A DNA stretch of 64,000 nt, taken from assembly GCF_024753205.1 (NCBI RefSeq), contig NZ_JANUGZ010000002.1:496001-560000 (forward strand), read 5' to 3'. Positions 1 to 7,108 of this stretch are shown here, piece after piece. The position numbers and the translations under genes are program-made. Numbering within the stretch: the stretch's first letter is position 1; the number at the start of each line of letters is the position of its first letter. Under the pieces are notes generated by a model. That model did not search any database. It was not told where the DNA came from and saw nothing but the letters and a program-made list of their open reading frames with translations. This DNA is from Massilia aurea (lineage in GTDB: Bacteria; Pseudomonadota; Gammaproteobacteria; Burkholderiales; Burkholderiaceae_D).

Positions 1-1505
1 GCTTGCGAATCGTTCAGCACATTGGCGCCAAAGGTGCCGTTGCCGATCTTCGAGAAGCCCGTTTCCAGGTGCGCCTTTTCTTTTTCGCGCTTCGAGTAAT
101 TAAAGCCCAGTTCCAGGCTGTTGAAGTACGCGTTGTCGAACTTGCGCTCGATGCTCGTGCGGAACGAGGTCATCTTGTCGGTCATGTTCGGGGCGTTGAC
201 ATAGCCTTCGCCGAACTGGCCGCCAATGGCGATCTGCGACGGATCGTCGTAGGTGCCCGACAGGCCCAGCACAGGAATCGTGCCACCGTTGTAGCTGTAG
301 TTCAGCGTCTGGCGCGCAGCGCGGCCGGCGTTGATCTCGATCAGCTGTTCCTTGTGGTCAGCCTTCGAGCGGCTGATGTCGACGATACCGACCCAGTCGC
401 CCGTCGTGTAGCGGTTGTTCCAGCCGAAGGCGGTCAGCTTGTCGTCGCGCGTCAGGCGGTTGTTGCGCACCACCGGATTGACGTTGTTGGCGGCGCCACT
501 GATCATCGTGCCGTTCACGACGGTCGGGTTCGAGAAACTGACTTGCCCGTCGTCCTTGAGCGGCATTTCGATGCCGCGACGGATTTCTTCCTGGTCGAAA
601 CGCGAGTGGTAGACGTCGAAGGTCGAGCTGAAGTTGCGGTTAGGACGCCATTCGAGCACACCCATCAGGCCGTCGCGCACCTGGTTGCCGGTCGTGGCAA
701 TCGCCTTCATGCCCTTTGGCACTTTGACGGTCGAGCCTGGCACGACATTGGTGTCGTCCACCCAGTCCCACGTTTCGAACTGTTCGCCGACGTTCGGCTT
801 GTCCTGACGGGCGTAGCCGATGGCCACACCGATCGTGCGGTTGGCAAACTGGTCGATGTACGACGCGCTGACGCGGCTGCCGGTGTCCGGCGAGCCGGCG
901 CTGATTTCGCCTTTGGAATTCTTTTCGCCGCGCACATTGACGGTGACGACGCGTTCGCGCAGCGACAGCGGCTTGATGGTTTGCAGGTCGACCGTGCCCG
1001 ACAGGCCCTGGCCGATCACGGCGGCGTCGCCGGTCTTATACACGGTGACGGCGCTGATCAGTTCGGATGGGTACTGGTCGTATTCGACGGTACGGTCCGA
1101 GCTGGTGGTGACTTGTTCGCGGCCGTTGAGCAGCGCGGTCGACAGGTCGCCCGAGGTGCCGCGGATGCTGATCGACTGGGCCTGGCCGTTGACGCGCTGC
1201 GCCGACAGACCTGGCAGGCGGGCCAGCGATTCGGCGATCGACACGTCCGGCAGCTTGCCGATGTCTTCCGACGAAATGGCTTCGACGATGCCGGTCGATT
1301 CGCGCTTGACGGCAATCGCGTCTTCGATGGCGCGGCGGATACCGGTCACGGTCACGGTGGTGACCGGTGCATCGCTGATGGCGGTGTCAGTCGTCGTGGC
1401 GGTTTGCGCCTGCGCGCTGCCGGCCATGATGGTGACAAAGATGGCGCACCCGGCGGCCACTGGGCTCAGCTGGAATGCGGAACGCTTGTTGGCGAAAGTT
1501 TTCAT
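1..1505 (-). CDS. TonB-dependent receptor, N-terminal part (runs off the window)
   Basis: Outer-membrane TonB-dependent receptor, read on the minus strand from the ATG at 1505; about 501 codons are visible and the C-terminal barrel lies beyond base 1. The start follows a GAGGAGAT ribosome site. A signal peptide ends near residue 34 (GSAQAQ), followed by a long extension containing VTVTGIRRAIEDAI and the plug domain (DIGKLPDVSIAESLARLPG, SIRGTSGDLSTALLNGRE). This resembles the large CymA/maltodextrin-type receptors common in Xanthomonas, Caulobacter and Massilia. It lies beside a second receptor of the same type and a starch-degrading gene pair, so the ligand is probably a malto-oligosaccharide; that is inference from context. 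Confidence 0.9.
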   Translation of the reverse strand, partial: MKTFANKRSAFQLSPVAAGCAIFVTIMAGSAQAQTATTTDTAISDAPVTTVTVTGIRRAIEDAIAVKRESTGIVEAISSEDIGKLPDVSIAESLARLPGLSAQRVNGQAQSISIRGTSGDLSTALLNGREQVTTSSDRTVEYDQYPSELISAVTVYKTGDAAVIGQGLSGTVDLQTIKPLSLRERVVTVNVRGEKNSKGEISAGSPDTGSRVSASYIDQFANRTIGVAIGYARQDKPNVGEQFETWDWVDDTNVVPGSTVKVPKGMKAIATTGNQVRDGLMGVLEWRPNRNFSSTFDVYHSRFDQEEIRRGIEMPLKDDGQVSFSNPTVVNGTMISGAANNVNPVVRNNRLTRDDKLTAFGWNNRYTTGDWVGIVDISRSKADHKEQLIEINAGRAARQTLNYSYNGGTIPVLGLSGTYDDPSQIAIGGQFGEGYVNAPNMTDKMTSFRTSIERKFDNAYFNSLELGFNYSKREKEKAHLETGFSKIGNGTFGANVLNDSQ

Positions 1506-1599
1506 GATCTCCTCAGAACGACGTAATTTCCCTAGAGCAGCTTTCGACCGCCATGTTCGGGACTTTGTTATGACACGCCTCAACATCAACGCTCGGCGG

Positions 1600-1630
1600 G
1601 ATTCTGTATTAAAACTAGATGCACTGTCAA
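1600..1630 (-). promoter_or_regulatory. Candidate promoter of the left TonB receptor, with shared 20-bp element
   Basis: On the minus strand, TTGACA (1625-1630) is followed after 16 bp by TACAGA (1603-1608), a plausible sigma-70 promoter about 100 bp upstream of the receptor start at 1505. It is embedded in a 20-bp stretch (1600-1619) that recurs with 18 identities at 4902-4921, upstream of the next receptor. The second copy lacks a good -35 box, so the conserved sequence may be a binding site rather than only a promoter. Confidence 0.5.
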
Positions 1631-1710
1631 CGGGAGTAGGTTTCAAACGAACTCAGGTCTCAGCAAGTGAATATAGTCAATAAAAACAGTGACTTGCCAA
1701 CTGATGAGCA

Positions 1711-1735
1711 CCACGCGCGTGGTTTTTCACGCGTG
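1711..1735. repeat. Adjacent palindromes in receptor intergenic region
   Basis: CCACGCGCGTGG (1711-1722) is a perfect 12-bp palindrome and CACGCGTG (1728-1735) a perfect 8-bp palindrome, separated by five T/C bases. They can also pair with each other as a small hairpin. There is no adjacent U-tract that would make it a terminator. Function unknown; possibly protein-binding. Confidence 0.35.
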
Positions 1736-1748
1736 TAGTCGTGCTACA
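1734..1748. promoter_or_regulatory. Putative operator, TGTA-N7-TACA
   Basis: TGTAGTCGTGCTACA is a perfect inverted repeat (TGTAG/CTACA). It is one of four sites of the form TGTA-N7-TAC(A/G) found in the two intergenic regions next to the receptors and the amylase gene. The regulator is not in the window. Confidence 0.45.
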
Positions 1749-1835
1749 AACACTCTAAAAAGCAACAATTTATGCTCAATTGCACCGAATCAGTGCGCAG
1801 GATGTAGTAAAACAATCAGGCCCTGAAACCCAGCT

Positions 1836-1850
1836 TGTAACTTCACTACG
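1836..1850. promoter_or_regulatory. Putative operator, TGTA-N7-TACG
   Basis: TGTAACTTCACTACG matches the same 15-bp pattern as the sites at 1734, 4990 and 5204. Its arms are less symmetric than those of the others. Confidence 0.35.
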
Positions 1851-1876
1851 TGAATTTTGTATTTTTACAACAGACG

Positions 1877-1912
1877 AAAAAAATCCCCGGCAGCCTTTCG
1901 GCTGTCGGGGAT
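1877..1912 (-). terminator. Intrinsic terminator after the 970-aa TonB receptor
   Basis: A 13-bp near-perfect stem (1883-1895 with 1900-1912, loop TTTC) is followed on the minus strand by seven T residues (1877-1883). It lies about 45 bp past the stop codon of the receptor at 1956-4868. Confidence 0.85.
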
Positions 1913-1955
1913 CGCTTGATGTGGTCTGGAGGCTGCTACACAGCCTCGCCAGTCA

Positions 1956-4868
1956 TCAGAACTTGTAGTTGGCGCCGAACTGGTAGGTGCGGCCGTAGTC
2001 GACGCGACGGGTGATCGAATCGCTGCTGTTCGTGTACTCCTGGTACGGCGCGTTGTTCCAGTTGTTGGCCTGGGCAAACACCGACAAGCCCTTGGCAAAG
2101 CCCGACTGGATTTCATACGACAGCTGGAAGTCGACGATCGTCTCGCCCTTTACGAACGTGTACTGCAGCGTGTCCGAGAAGTCCGGCGACTGGCCCAGGA
2201 AGTCCGAACGCTTGCGCGCTGCGGCAGCGATCTGGAAGCCGTACTTTTCGTAGTACACGCGCAGGTTGCTGACCTTGCGCGACAGGCCCGGCAGCGGGAT
2301 CGACTGCGCCGACGTCTGCACATTGCCAAAGCCCAGGGCCGGGATATCGATCGCCGAGCTGGTGAACGAGTGGTTGGCCATGATGCCGAAGCCGTCCAGC
2401 CACTCGCTCGCCATGTTCAGCGGAATATTCACTGCCAGCTCGTAGCCCTTGATGCTGCCACCGTTACCGTTTTCAGGACGGTTCAGCACGCCAACGGTCG
2501 AGCCGGCGAAGTCGCCGGTGGTCGGCAGCGGCGTGGTCGAGGTCGTCCATGGCGCGAAGTCGTATTCCGACGGCGTGCGCAGGATGAACGTGTCGAGCTT
2601 CTTGTAGAACACGGCCGCGCTGACATAGCCCTTCTTCGCGAAGTACTTTTCGTACGACAGGTCGAACGCCTTGGCCTTGAACGGCTTGAGCCCCGGGTTG
2701 CCGCCGCCACCGCTGATGAACGGGTTGGTCACGCCGGTGTTCACGCCAAAGCCGATGCCGCCGCGCAGGTCGTCCAGGTTCGGACGCGACAGCACTTGCG
2801 CCAGACCCATGCGCAGCACCTGGTCATTCTTGAGGTCGAACGACAGGTTCAGGCTTGGCAGCACGTCCCAGTAGCTGACGCTGTCGACAACGCGCACGGC
2901 CGGGCACGCATCGGCCGTTTCGCCGGTGCAGTTGCCGCTGTTGTAGCCGCCGCCCGTCTGCTTCGTGTGCACGAACTGCGTTCCGACGTTGCCGCGGTAT
3001 TCGAAGCCGAACAGCTCGCCGTTCAGGTCGCCCATCAGGTAAGCGGTCTGGACCGTTTCCTTGACATCCCAGAACTTGGTCAGGATGTCGGCGTTGACCT
3101 TCGTGGCCAGCTGGTACACGGTGCCGAGCGAGCCGGACGGATTCCACGTGGCGATCGGAAGACCGGTGGTGCCGGCAACGCCGGTACCCGTGCCCGGCAT
3201 CGTCTGCGCAGCGAACTGGGCGCCGCCCAGGATCTCGAGACGGCCTTCTTCGCCGCTGCGCGCTTTTTCGCGGTCGGTGAAGTTGTAGCCGAACTGCACG
3301 GCCGACATTGGGCCCCACTCCACCGGACGCTTGGCGTTCAGGCGGATCGCCTTGAGCGTGTCTTCCACGTACGGCTGGGCCAGGTAACCGGCTTGCGGCA
3401 GGATGTTGGTGGCGGTGCCCGACCAGCCGTTCACGTCGGTCAGTTGCGCAACCGCGCGGTCCGAATAGTTCAGGCCAGTGCGCCAGGCGACGTCGGTGAA
3501 ATTGCCGCCGTTAAAACCGGTCCACGAGATCGTGTCCAGCGGATTTGCATTGCCCGGCAGGCCGGCGGTGGTTTCGTAGCGCGCGCTCAGCTTGGTCGCT
3601 TTCGACCAGGTGATGTCGGCGCTGGTGCTCCAGTCACCCAGCTTGAGCTCGTTCTTCCAGCCGACCGTCTTCAGGTCGTCTTCCGACGTCTCGACGTGGT
3701 TACGCACCACGCCCTTGTAGTTGGTCAGCGTGCCGCTGGTGGCGACACCGTTCTGCACGACGACGTTCTGCAGCACGCCGGCCGGGTCATACAGGCCCGA
3801 CGTGTTCGAGCCGACCGCGCCTTCGAAACCGCTGCGCTTCAGGCCAGTCTCACCGGCCGAATAGAACAGGTCGAGGGTCGAGCGGAAATCGCGGTTCGGA
3901 CGGAACTGCAGCGACATGAAGGCGCCGTCACGCTTGTGCGACGTCGATTCGGTATCCGCAGTAAAGCCCAGTGGCACCAGGACATTCTGGCCGTTGAACG
4001 GCAGGGCTGCCGTGTTGCCGCCCCAGGCGTCGAACTTGCGCTGCTCGCCGCCGGTTTCGTCGTACGACGTGATGCCCAGTGCGATGCCAAACTTGCGGTC
4101 GGCGAACTGGTCGATGTACGAGAACGAGACGCGGTCGCCGCTGCCTTCTTCGGCAGTGCGCACACCCAGGCGGCTGCGCTTGTAGTTGGCGGCAATAACG
4201 CGCTTGCCGAAGTCCAGCGGCTGCACGGTTTTCAGGTCGATCGTCGCGGCCAGGCCCTGGCCGATGACGCTGGCGTCCGGCGTCTTGTAGATCACGACGC
4301 CGCCCATCAGCTCGGACGGGAACAGGTCGAATTCAGGATTGCGGGCATTGCCGGTCGAGGCCATTTCGCGGCCGTTGAGCAGCGTGCCGTTGAAGCTTGG
4401 CGACAGGCCGCGCACCGAGATTTCCGATGCACGTCCCGAACCGCGGCTACGCTGGGCAGTCACGCCCGGCAGGCGCGCGATCGATTCGGCAACCGACGTG
4501 TCCGGCAATTTGCCGATGTCTTCGGCCGAGATCGCTTCAACGATCGAATTCGAATTGCGCTTGATGGAGATGGCCGCTTCGATACCGGTACGGATACCGG
4601 TCACGGTCACTTTCGACACGGCGCTGTTCGGGAACGCGGTGGGTGCGGCGGCCGGCGCTTCTGCCGGCGTTTGCACCGTGGCGGCTGCCACGGGGGTGTT
4701 CGGTGCGACGGGGGTGGCTTCTTCGCTGCCCGAGGCTTGCGCATACGCGTTACCTGCCAGGACCGACAGCAGCACGGCGCAACCGGCGGCGAACGGGTTC
4801 AACGGGAATGCAAAAGTGGCTGCAGTACGGCGGCGGGCCTGGGTGGCCCGGGTGGCGGTGGCGTTCAT
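1956..4868 (-). CDS. TonB-dependent receptor, maltodextrin-type
   Basis: Complete 970-residue outer-membrane receptor. The ATG at 4868 follows GAGGAGACAC. An extended signal peptide ends at about residue 44 (AGNAYAQ). A Pro/Ala-rich linker leads to the box VTVTGIRTGIEAAISIKR, then the plug (DIGKLPDTSVAESIARLPG, SEISVRGLSPSFNGTLLNGR) and a long beta-barrel ending in a C-terminal Phe (FGANYKF), as required for barrel assembly. Related to the receptor at 1-1505 and read in the same direction, with a terminator between them, so the two are separate transcripts. It is divergent from the GH13 and six-hairpin glycosidase genes. Uptake of malto-oligosaccharides released by those enzymes is the likely role, inferred from context. 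Confidence 0.95.
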   Translation of the reverse strand: MNATATRATQARRRTAATFAFPLNPFAAGCAVLLSVLAGNAYAQASGSEEATPVAPNTPVAAATVQTPAEAPAAAPTAFPNSAVSKVTVTGIRTGIEAAISIKRNSNSIVEAISAEDIGKLPDTSVAESIARLPGVTAQRSRGSGRASEISVRGLSPSFNGTLLNGREMASTGNARNPEFDLFPSELMGGVVIYKTPDASVIGQGLAATIDLKTVQPLDFGKRVIAANYKRSRLGVRTAEEGSGDRVSFSYIDQFADRKFGIALGITSYDETGGEQRKFDAWGGNTAALPFNGQNVLVPLGFTADTESTSHKRDGAFMSLQFRPNRDFRSTLDLFYSAGETGLKRSGFEGAVGSNTSGLYDPAGVLQNVVVQNGVATSGTLTNYKGVVRNHVETSEDDLKTVGWKNELKLGDWSTSADITWSKATKLSARYETTAGLPGNANPLDTISWTGFNGGNFTDVAWRTGLNYSDRAVAQLTDVNGWSGTATNILPQAGYLAQPYVEDTLKAIRLNAKRPVEWGPMSAVQFGYNFTDREKARSGEEGRLEILGGAQFAAQTMPGTGTGVAGTTGLPIATWNPSGSLGTVYQLATKVNADILTKFWDVKETVQTAYLMGDLNGELFGFEYRGNVGTQFVHTKQTGGGYNSGNCTGETADACPAVRVVDSVSYWDVLPSLNLSFDLKNDQVLRMGLAQVLSRPNLDDLRGGIGFGVNTGVTNPFISGGGGNPGLKPFKAKAFDLSYEKYFAKKGYVSAAVFYKKLDTFILRTPSEYDFAPWTTSTTPLPTTGDFAGSTVGVLNRPENGNGGSIKGYELAVNIPLNMASEWLDGFGIMANHSFTSSAIDIPALGFGNVQTSAQSIPLPGLSRKVSNLRVYYEKYGFQIAAAARKRSDFLGQSPDFSDTLQYTFVKGETIVDFQLSYEIQSGFAKGLSVFAQANNWNNAPYQEYTNSSDSITRRVDYGRTYQFGANYKF

Positions 4869-4901
4869 GTGTCTCCTCGGTTTTTCTTAACTGCCCGTTA
4901 C

Positions 4902-4921
4902 GACTCTGTACTAAAACTAGA
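4902..4921 (-). promoter_or_regulatory. Conserved 20-bp element upstream of the TonB receptor
   Basis: Differs at only two positions from 1600-1619, which lies upstream of the neighbouring receptor. On the coding strand it reads TCTAG-TTTTA-GTACAGA-GTC, with its end 34 bp before the ATG at 4868. TACAGA could act as a -10 hexamer, but no recognisable -35 lies 16-18 bp upstream, which suggests an activator site or an extended promoter. Confidence 0.45.
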
Positions 4922-4989
4922 GCCTGAATGGGCAGCAATGTGTGGCGAGGATCATGGCACGCTTTGCATGGCAACAACATTGTGCACGT

Positions 4990-5004
4990 TGTACTTGAGC
5001 TACA
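4990..5004. promoter_or_regulatory. Putative operator, TGTA-N7-TACA
   Basis: TGTACTTGAGCTACA is an inverted repeat (TGTA/TACA, with inner CT/AG partly symmetric). It sits in the divergent region between the receptor and the amylase gene. Confidence 0.45.
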
Positions 5005-5080
5005 CATTTAGAGGGTTTTCAGGCCCTCCAAACAACTTTCGCATCGAATCTGAAGACAATCTGAAGGTTCACCCATCACG

Positions 5081-5094
5081 CGACTATGTAGTCG
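5081..5094. repeat. 14-bp palindrome in divergent promoter region
   Basis: CGACTA-TG-TAGTCG is a perfect inverted repeat with a 2-bp centre. It contains the TGTAG half-site seen in the nearby TGTA-N7-TAC sites and may be a variant binding site. Confidence 0.3.
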
Positions 5095-5188
5095 GGATGA
5101 AATCGAATGCGCCCCGCATGATTGTTGGGCCGCAGGGTTTATAGTAACCTTCCATCAACACAACAATTACCGGCCCCGCGTTCCACCG

Positions 5189-5218
5189 TTGACATGCCGA
5201 CCTTGTAGTTCAACTACG
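5189..5218 (+). promoter_or_regulatory. Amylase promoter with overlapping operator
   Basis: TTGACA at 5189-5194 is a consensus -35 box. A 15-bp operator-like site TGTAGTTCAACTACG (5204-5218), containing the perfect repeat GTAGTT-C-AACTAC, covers the spacer and the expected -10 position, where AACTAC falls after 17 bp. Binding there would block polymerase, which suggests repression relieved by a sugar. The GH13 start is at 5255. Confidence 0.5.
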
Positions 5219-5254
5219 TCAGCAGTATCACGACTGGCACCAGCCCCAGAACTC

Positions 5255-7108
5255 ATGAGACAACTCCTCGCCACCATCGTGCTCGGCAGCGCTTCGCTTG
5301 CCGCCTTCGCCCAGGCCCCCGCCATCGACCGCATGGAGCCGCCATTCTGGTGGGCCGGCATGCACGACAACAAAGTCCAGCTGATGGTCCATGGCGAGGC
5401 GATTGGCGACCTGACGCCGACGCTGACCTACCCCGGCGCGCGCATTGCGTCCGTCACGCGCACACCGAACCGCAACTACCTGTTCATCGACCTCGTGCTC
5501 GATGCGAAGGTGGCGCCCGGCACGTTCGACATCACGTTCAGCGGCGCCGGCCGCACGACCACACACGCCTACCGCCTGCTGGCACGCGACGCAGGTTCCG
5601 CGACGCGCCAGGGCTTTTCCAGCAAGGACGCGATCTACCAGATCATGCCGGACCGCTTCGCCAATGGCGACCCGTCCAACGACAACGTCGCCGGCATGCT
5701 CGACAAGGCCGACCGCAAGGGCGGCCTGGGCCGCCACGGTGGCGACATCCAGGGCGCGATCAACCATCTCGACTACATCGCGGACATGGGCTTCACGCAG
5801 CTGTGGCCGACGCCGCTCATCGAAAACAATATGCCGGGCTACTCGTACCACGGCTATGCGGCCACGGACCTGTACAAGATCGACCCGCGCTACGGCAGCA
5901 ACGAAGACTTCGTGCGCCTGTCGACCGAAGCGAAGAAGCGCGGCATCGGCATCATCCAGGACGTGGTGCTGTCGCACATCGGTTCGCATCACTGGTGGAT
6001 GAAGGATGTGCCGGCGCCGGACTGGATCAACTACAACGACAAGTTCGTCCCGACCCAGCACTATCACACGGCGGTGCAGGACCCGTACGGCTCAAAAGAA
6101 GACGCCGACAACTTCACGCGCGGCTGGTTCGTCAAGAGCATGCCCGACCTGAACCAGTCCAATCCGCTGCTGGCCAACTACATCATCCAGAACAACATCT
6201 GGTGGATTGAATACGCGAAGCTCTCGGGCCTGCGCATCGACACCTTCGGCTATTCGGACAGCGCGTTTTTGTCGGAGTACACGCGCCGCATCATGGCCGA
6301 ATACCCGAACCTGAACCTGGTCGGCGAAGAGTGGAACACGAAGGTGCCGGTCGTGGCGCGCTGGCAGCGTGGCAAGGACAACTTCGATGGCTACCGTGCC
6401 TACATGCCGAGCATGATGGACTTCCCGGTAGCCGAGGCGATGCGCACTGCGCTGGCGGATAAAAAAGGCGGCAATGTGTTCTCGGACGTGTACGAGACGC
6501 TGTCGCTCGACTACCTGTATCCCGAGCCAGGCAACCTGGTGCTGTTCGCTGACAACCACGACATGTCGCGCATCTACAGCGTCGCCGGCGAAGACTTCGA
6601 CAAGTACAAGATGGCGATGGTGTTCATGATGACGGCGCCGCGCATCCCGCAGTTCTACGTGGGCGACGAGCTGCTGTTTACCAGCCCGACGAAAGACCGC
6701 GACGACGCCAGCTACCGCATCCCGTTCCCGGGCGGCTGGGCCGGCGACAAGGTCAATGCCTTCACCGGCACGGGCCTGAAGGACAAGCCGCGCGCGGCGC
6801 AGGTGTTCGTACGCAAGCTGGCCAACTGGCGCAAGGGCCAGCCGGTGATCCACAGCGGCCGCATGATGCATTACGGGCCGCAGAACAATACCTACGTCTA
6901 CTTCCGCTACAACGCGGACAAGAAGGTGCTGGTCGCGTTCAACAACAACGCGAAAGAAATGGCACTTGATGTCGACCGTTTCCGCGAAATGCTCACGGGC
7001 GTGACCAGCGGCGTGGATGTCCTGACCGGCAAGACGTTCGACCTGCGCTCGACGCTGACCCTGCCCCCACGTGCTTCGGTGATTCTGGAGCTGGAGACGC
7101 CGCGATGA
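5255..7108 (+). CDS. Secreted GH13 alpha-amylase family enzyme (cyclomaltodextrinase/neopullulanase type)
   Basis: 617 residues from the ATG at 5255, chosen because it opens a signal peptide (MRQLLATIVLGSASLAAFAQ). Residues 21-105 resemble the cyclomaltodextrinase N-terminal domain. The TIM barrel begins at DAIYQIMPDRF (125-135). GH13 signatures are present: DVVLSH (236-241), RID with nucleophile Asp329, GEEW with acid/base Glu358, and NHD with transition-state Asp436. A small beta-domain closes the protein. Expected reaction: hydrolysis of alpha-1,4 bonds in cyclodextrins, pullulan or maltodextrins in the periplasm or at the cell surface. Its stop overlaps the start of the next gene (7105), indicating translational coupling. 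Confidence 0.93.
   Translation: MRQLLATIVLGSASLAAFAQAPAIDRMEPPFWWAGMHDNKVQLMVHGEAIGDLTPTLTYPGARIASVTRTPNRNYLFIDLVLDAKVAPGTFDITFSGAGRTTTHAYRLLARDAGSATRQGFSSKDAIYQIMPDRFANGDPSNDNVAGMLDKADRKGGLGRHGGDIQGAINHLDYIADMGFTQLWPTPLIENNMPGYSYHGYAATDLYKIDPRYGSNEDFVRLSTEAKKRGIGIIQDVVLSHIGSHHWWMKDVPAPDWINYNDKFVPTQHYHTAVQDPYGSKEDADNFTRGWFVKSMPDLNQSNPLLANYIIQNNIWWIEYAKLSGLRIDTFGYSDSAFLSEYTRRIMAEYPNLNLVGEEWNTKVPVVARWQRGKDNFDGYRAYMPSMMDFPVAEAMRTALADKKGGNVFSDVYETLSLDYLYPEPGNLVLFADNHDMSRIYSVAGEDFDKYKMAMVFMMTAPRIPQFYVGDELLFTSPTKDRDDASYRIPFPGGWAGDKVNAFTGTGLKDKPRAAQVFVRKLANWRKGQPVIHSGRMMHYGPQNNTYVYFRYNADKKVLVAFNNNAKEMALDVDRFREMLTGVTSGVDVLTGKTFDLRSTLTLPPRASVILELETPR

Noticed and set aside
2370-5144. Very long open frame opposite the 970-aa TonB receptor
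   Set aside because: High-GC antisense shadow: no ribosome site, Ala/Arg/Val-rich composition and no recognisable domain, while the minus strand encodes a full receptor. The same applies to long antisense frames opposite the M1 peptidases, the 36969 receptor and the RND permease.
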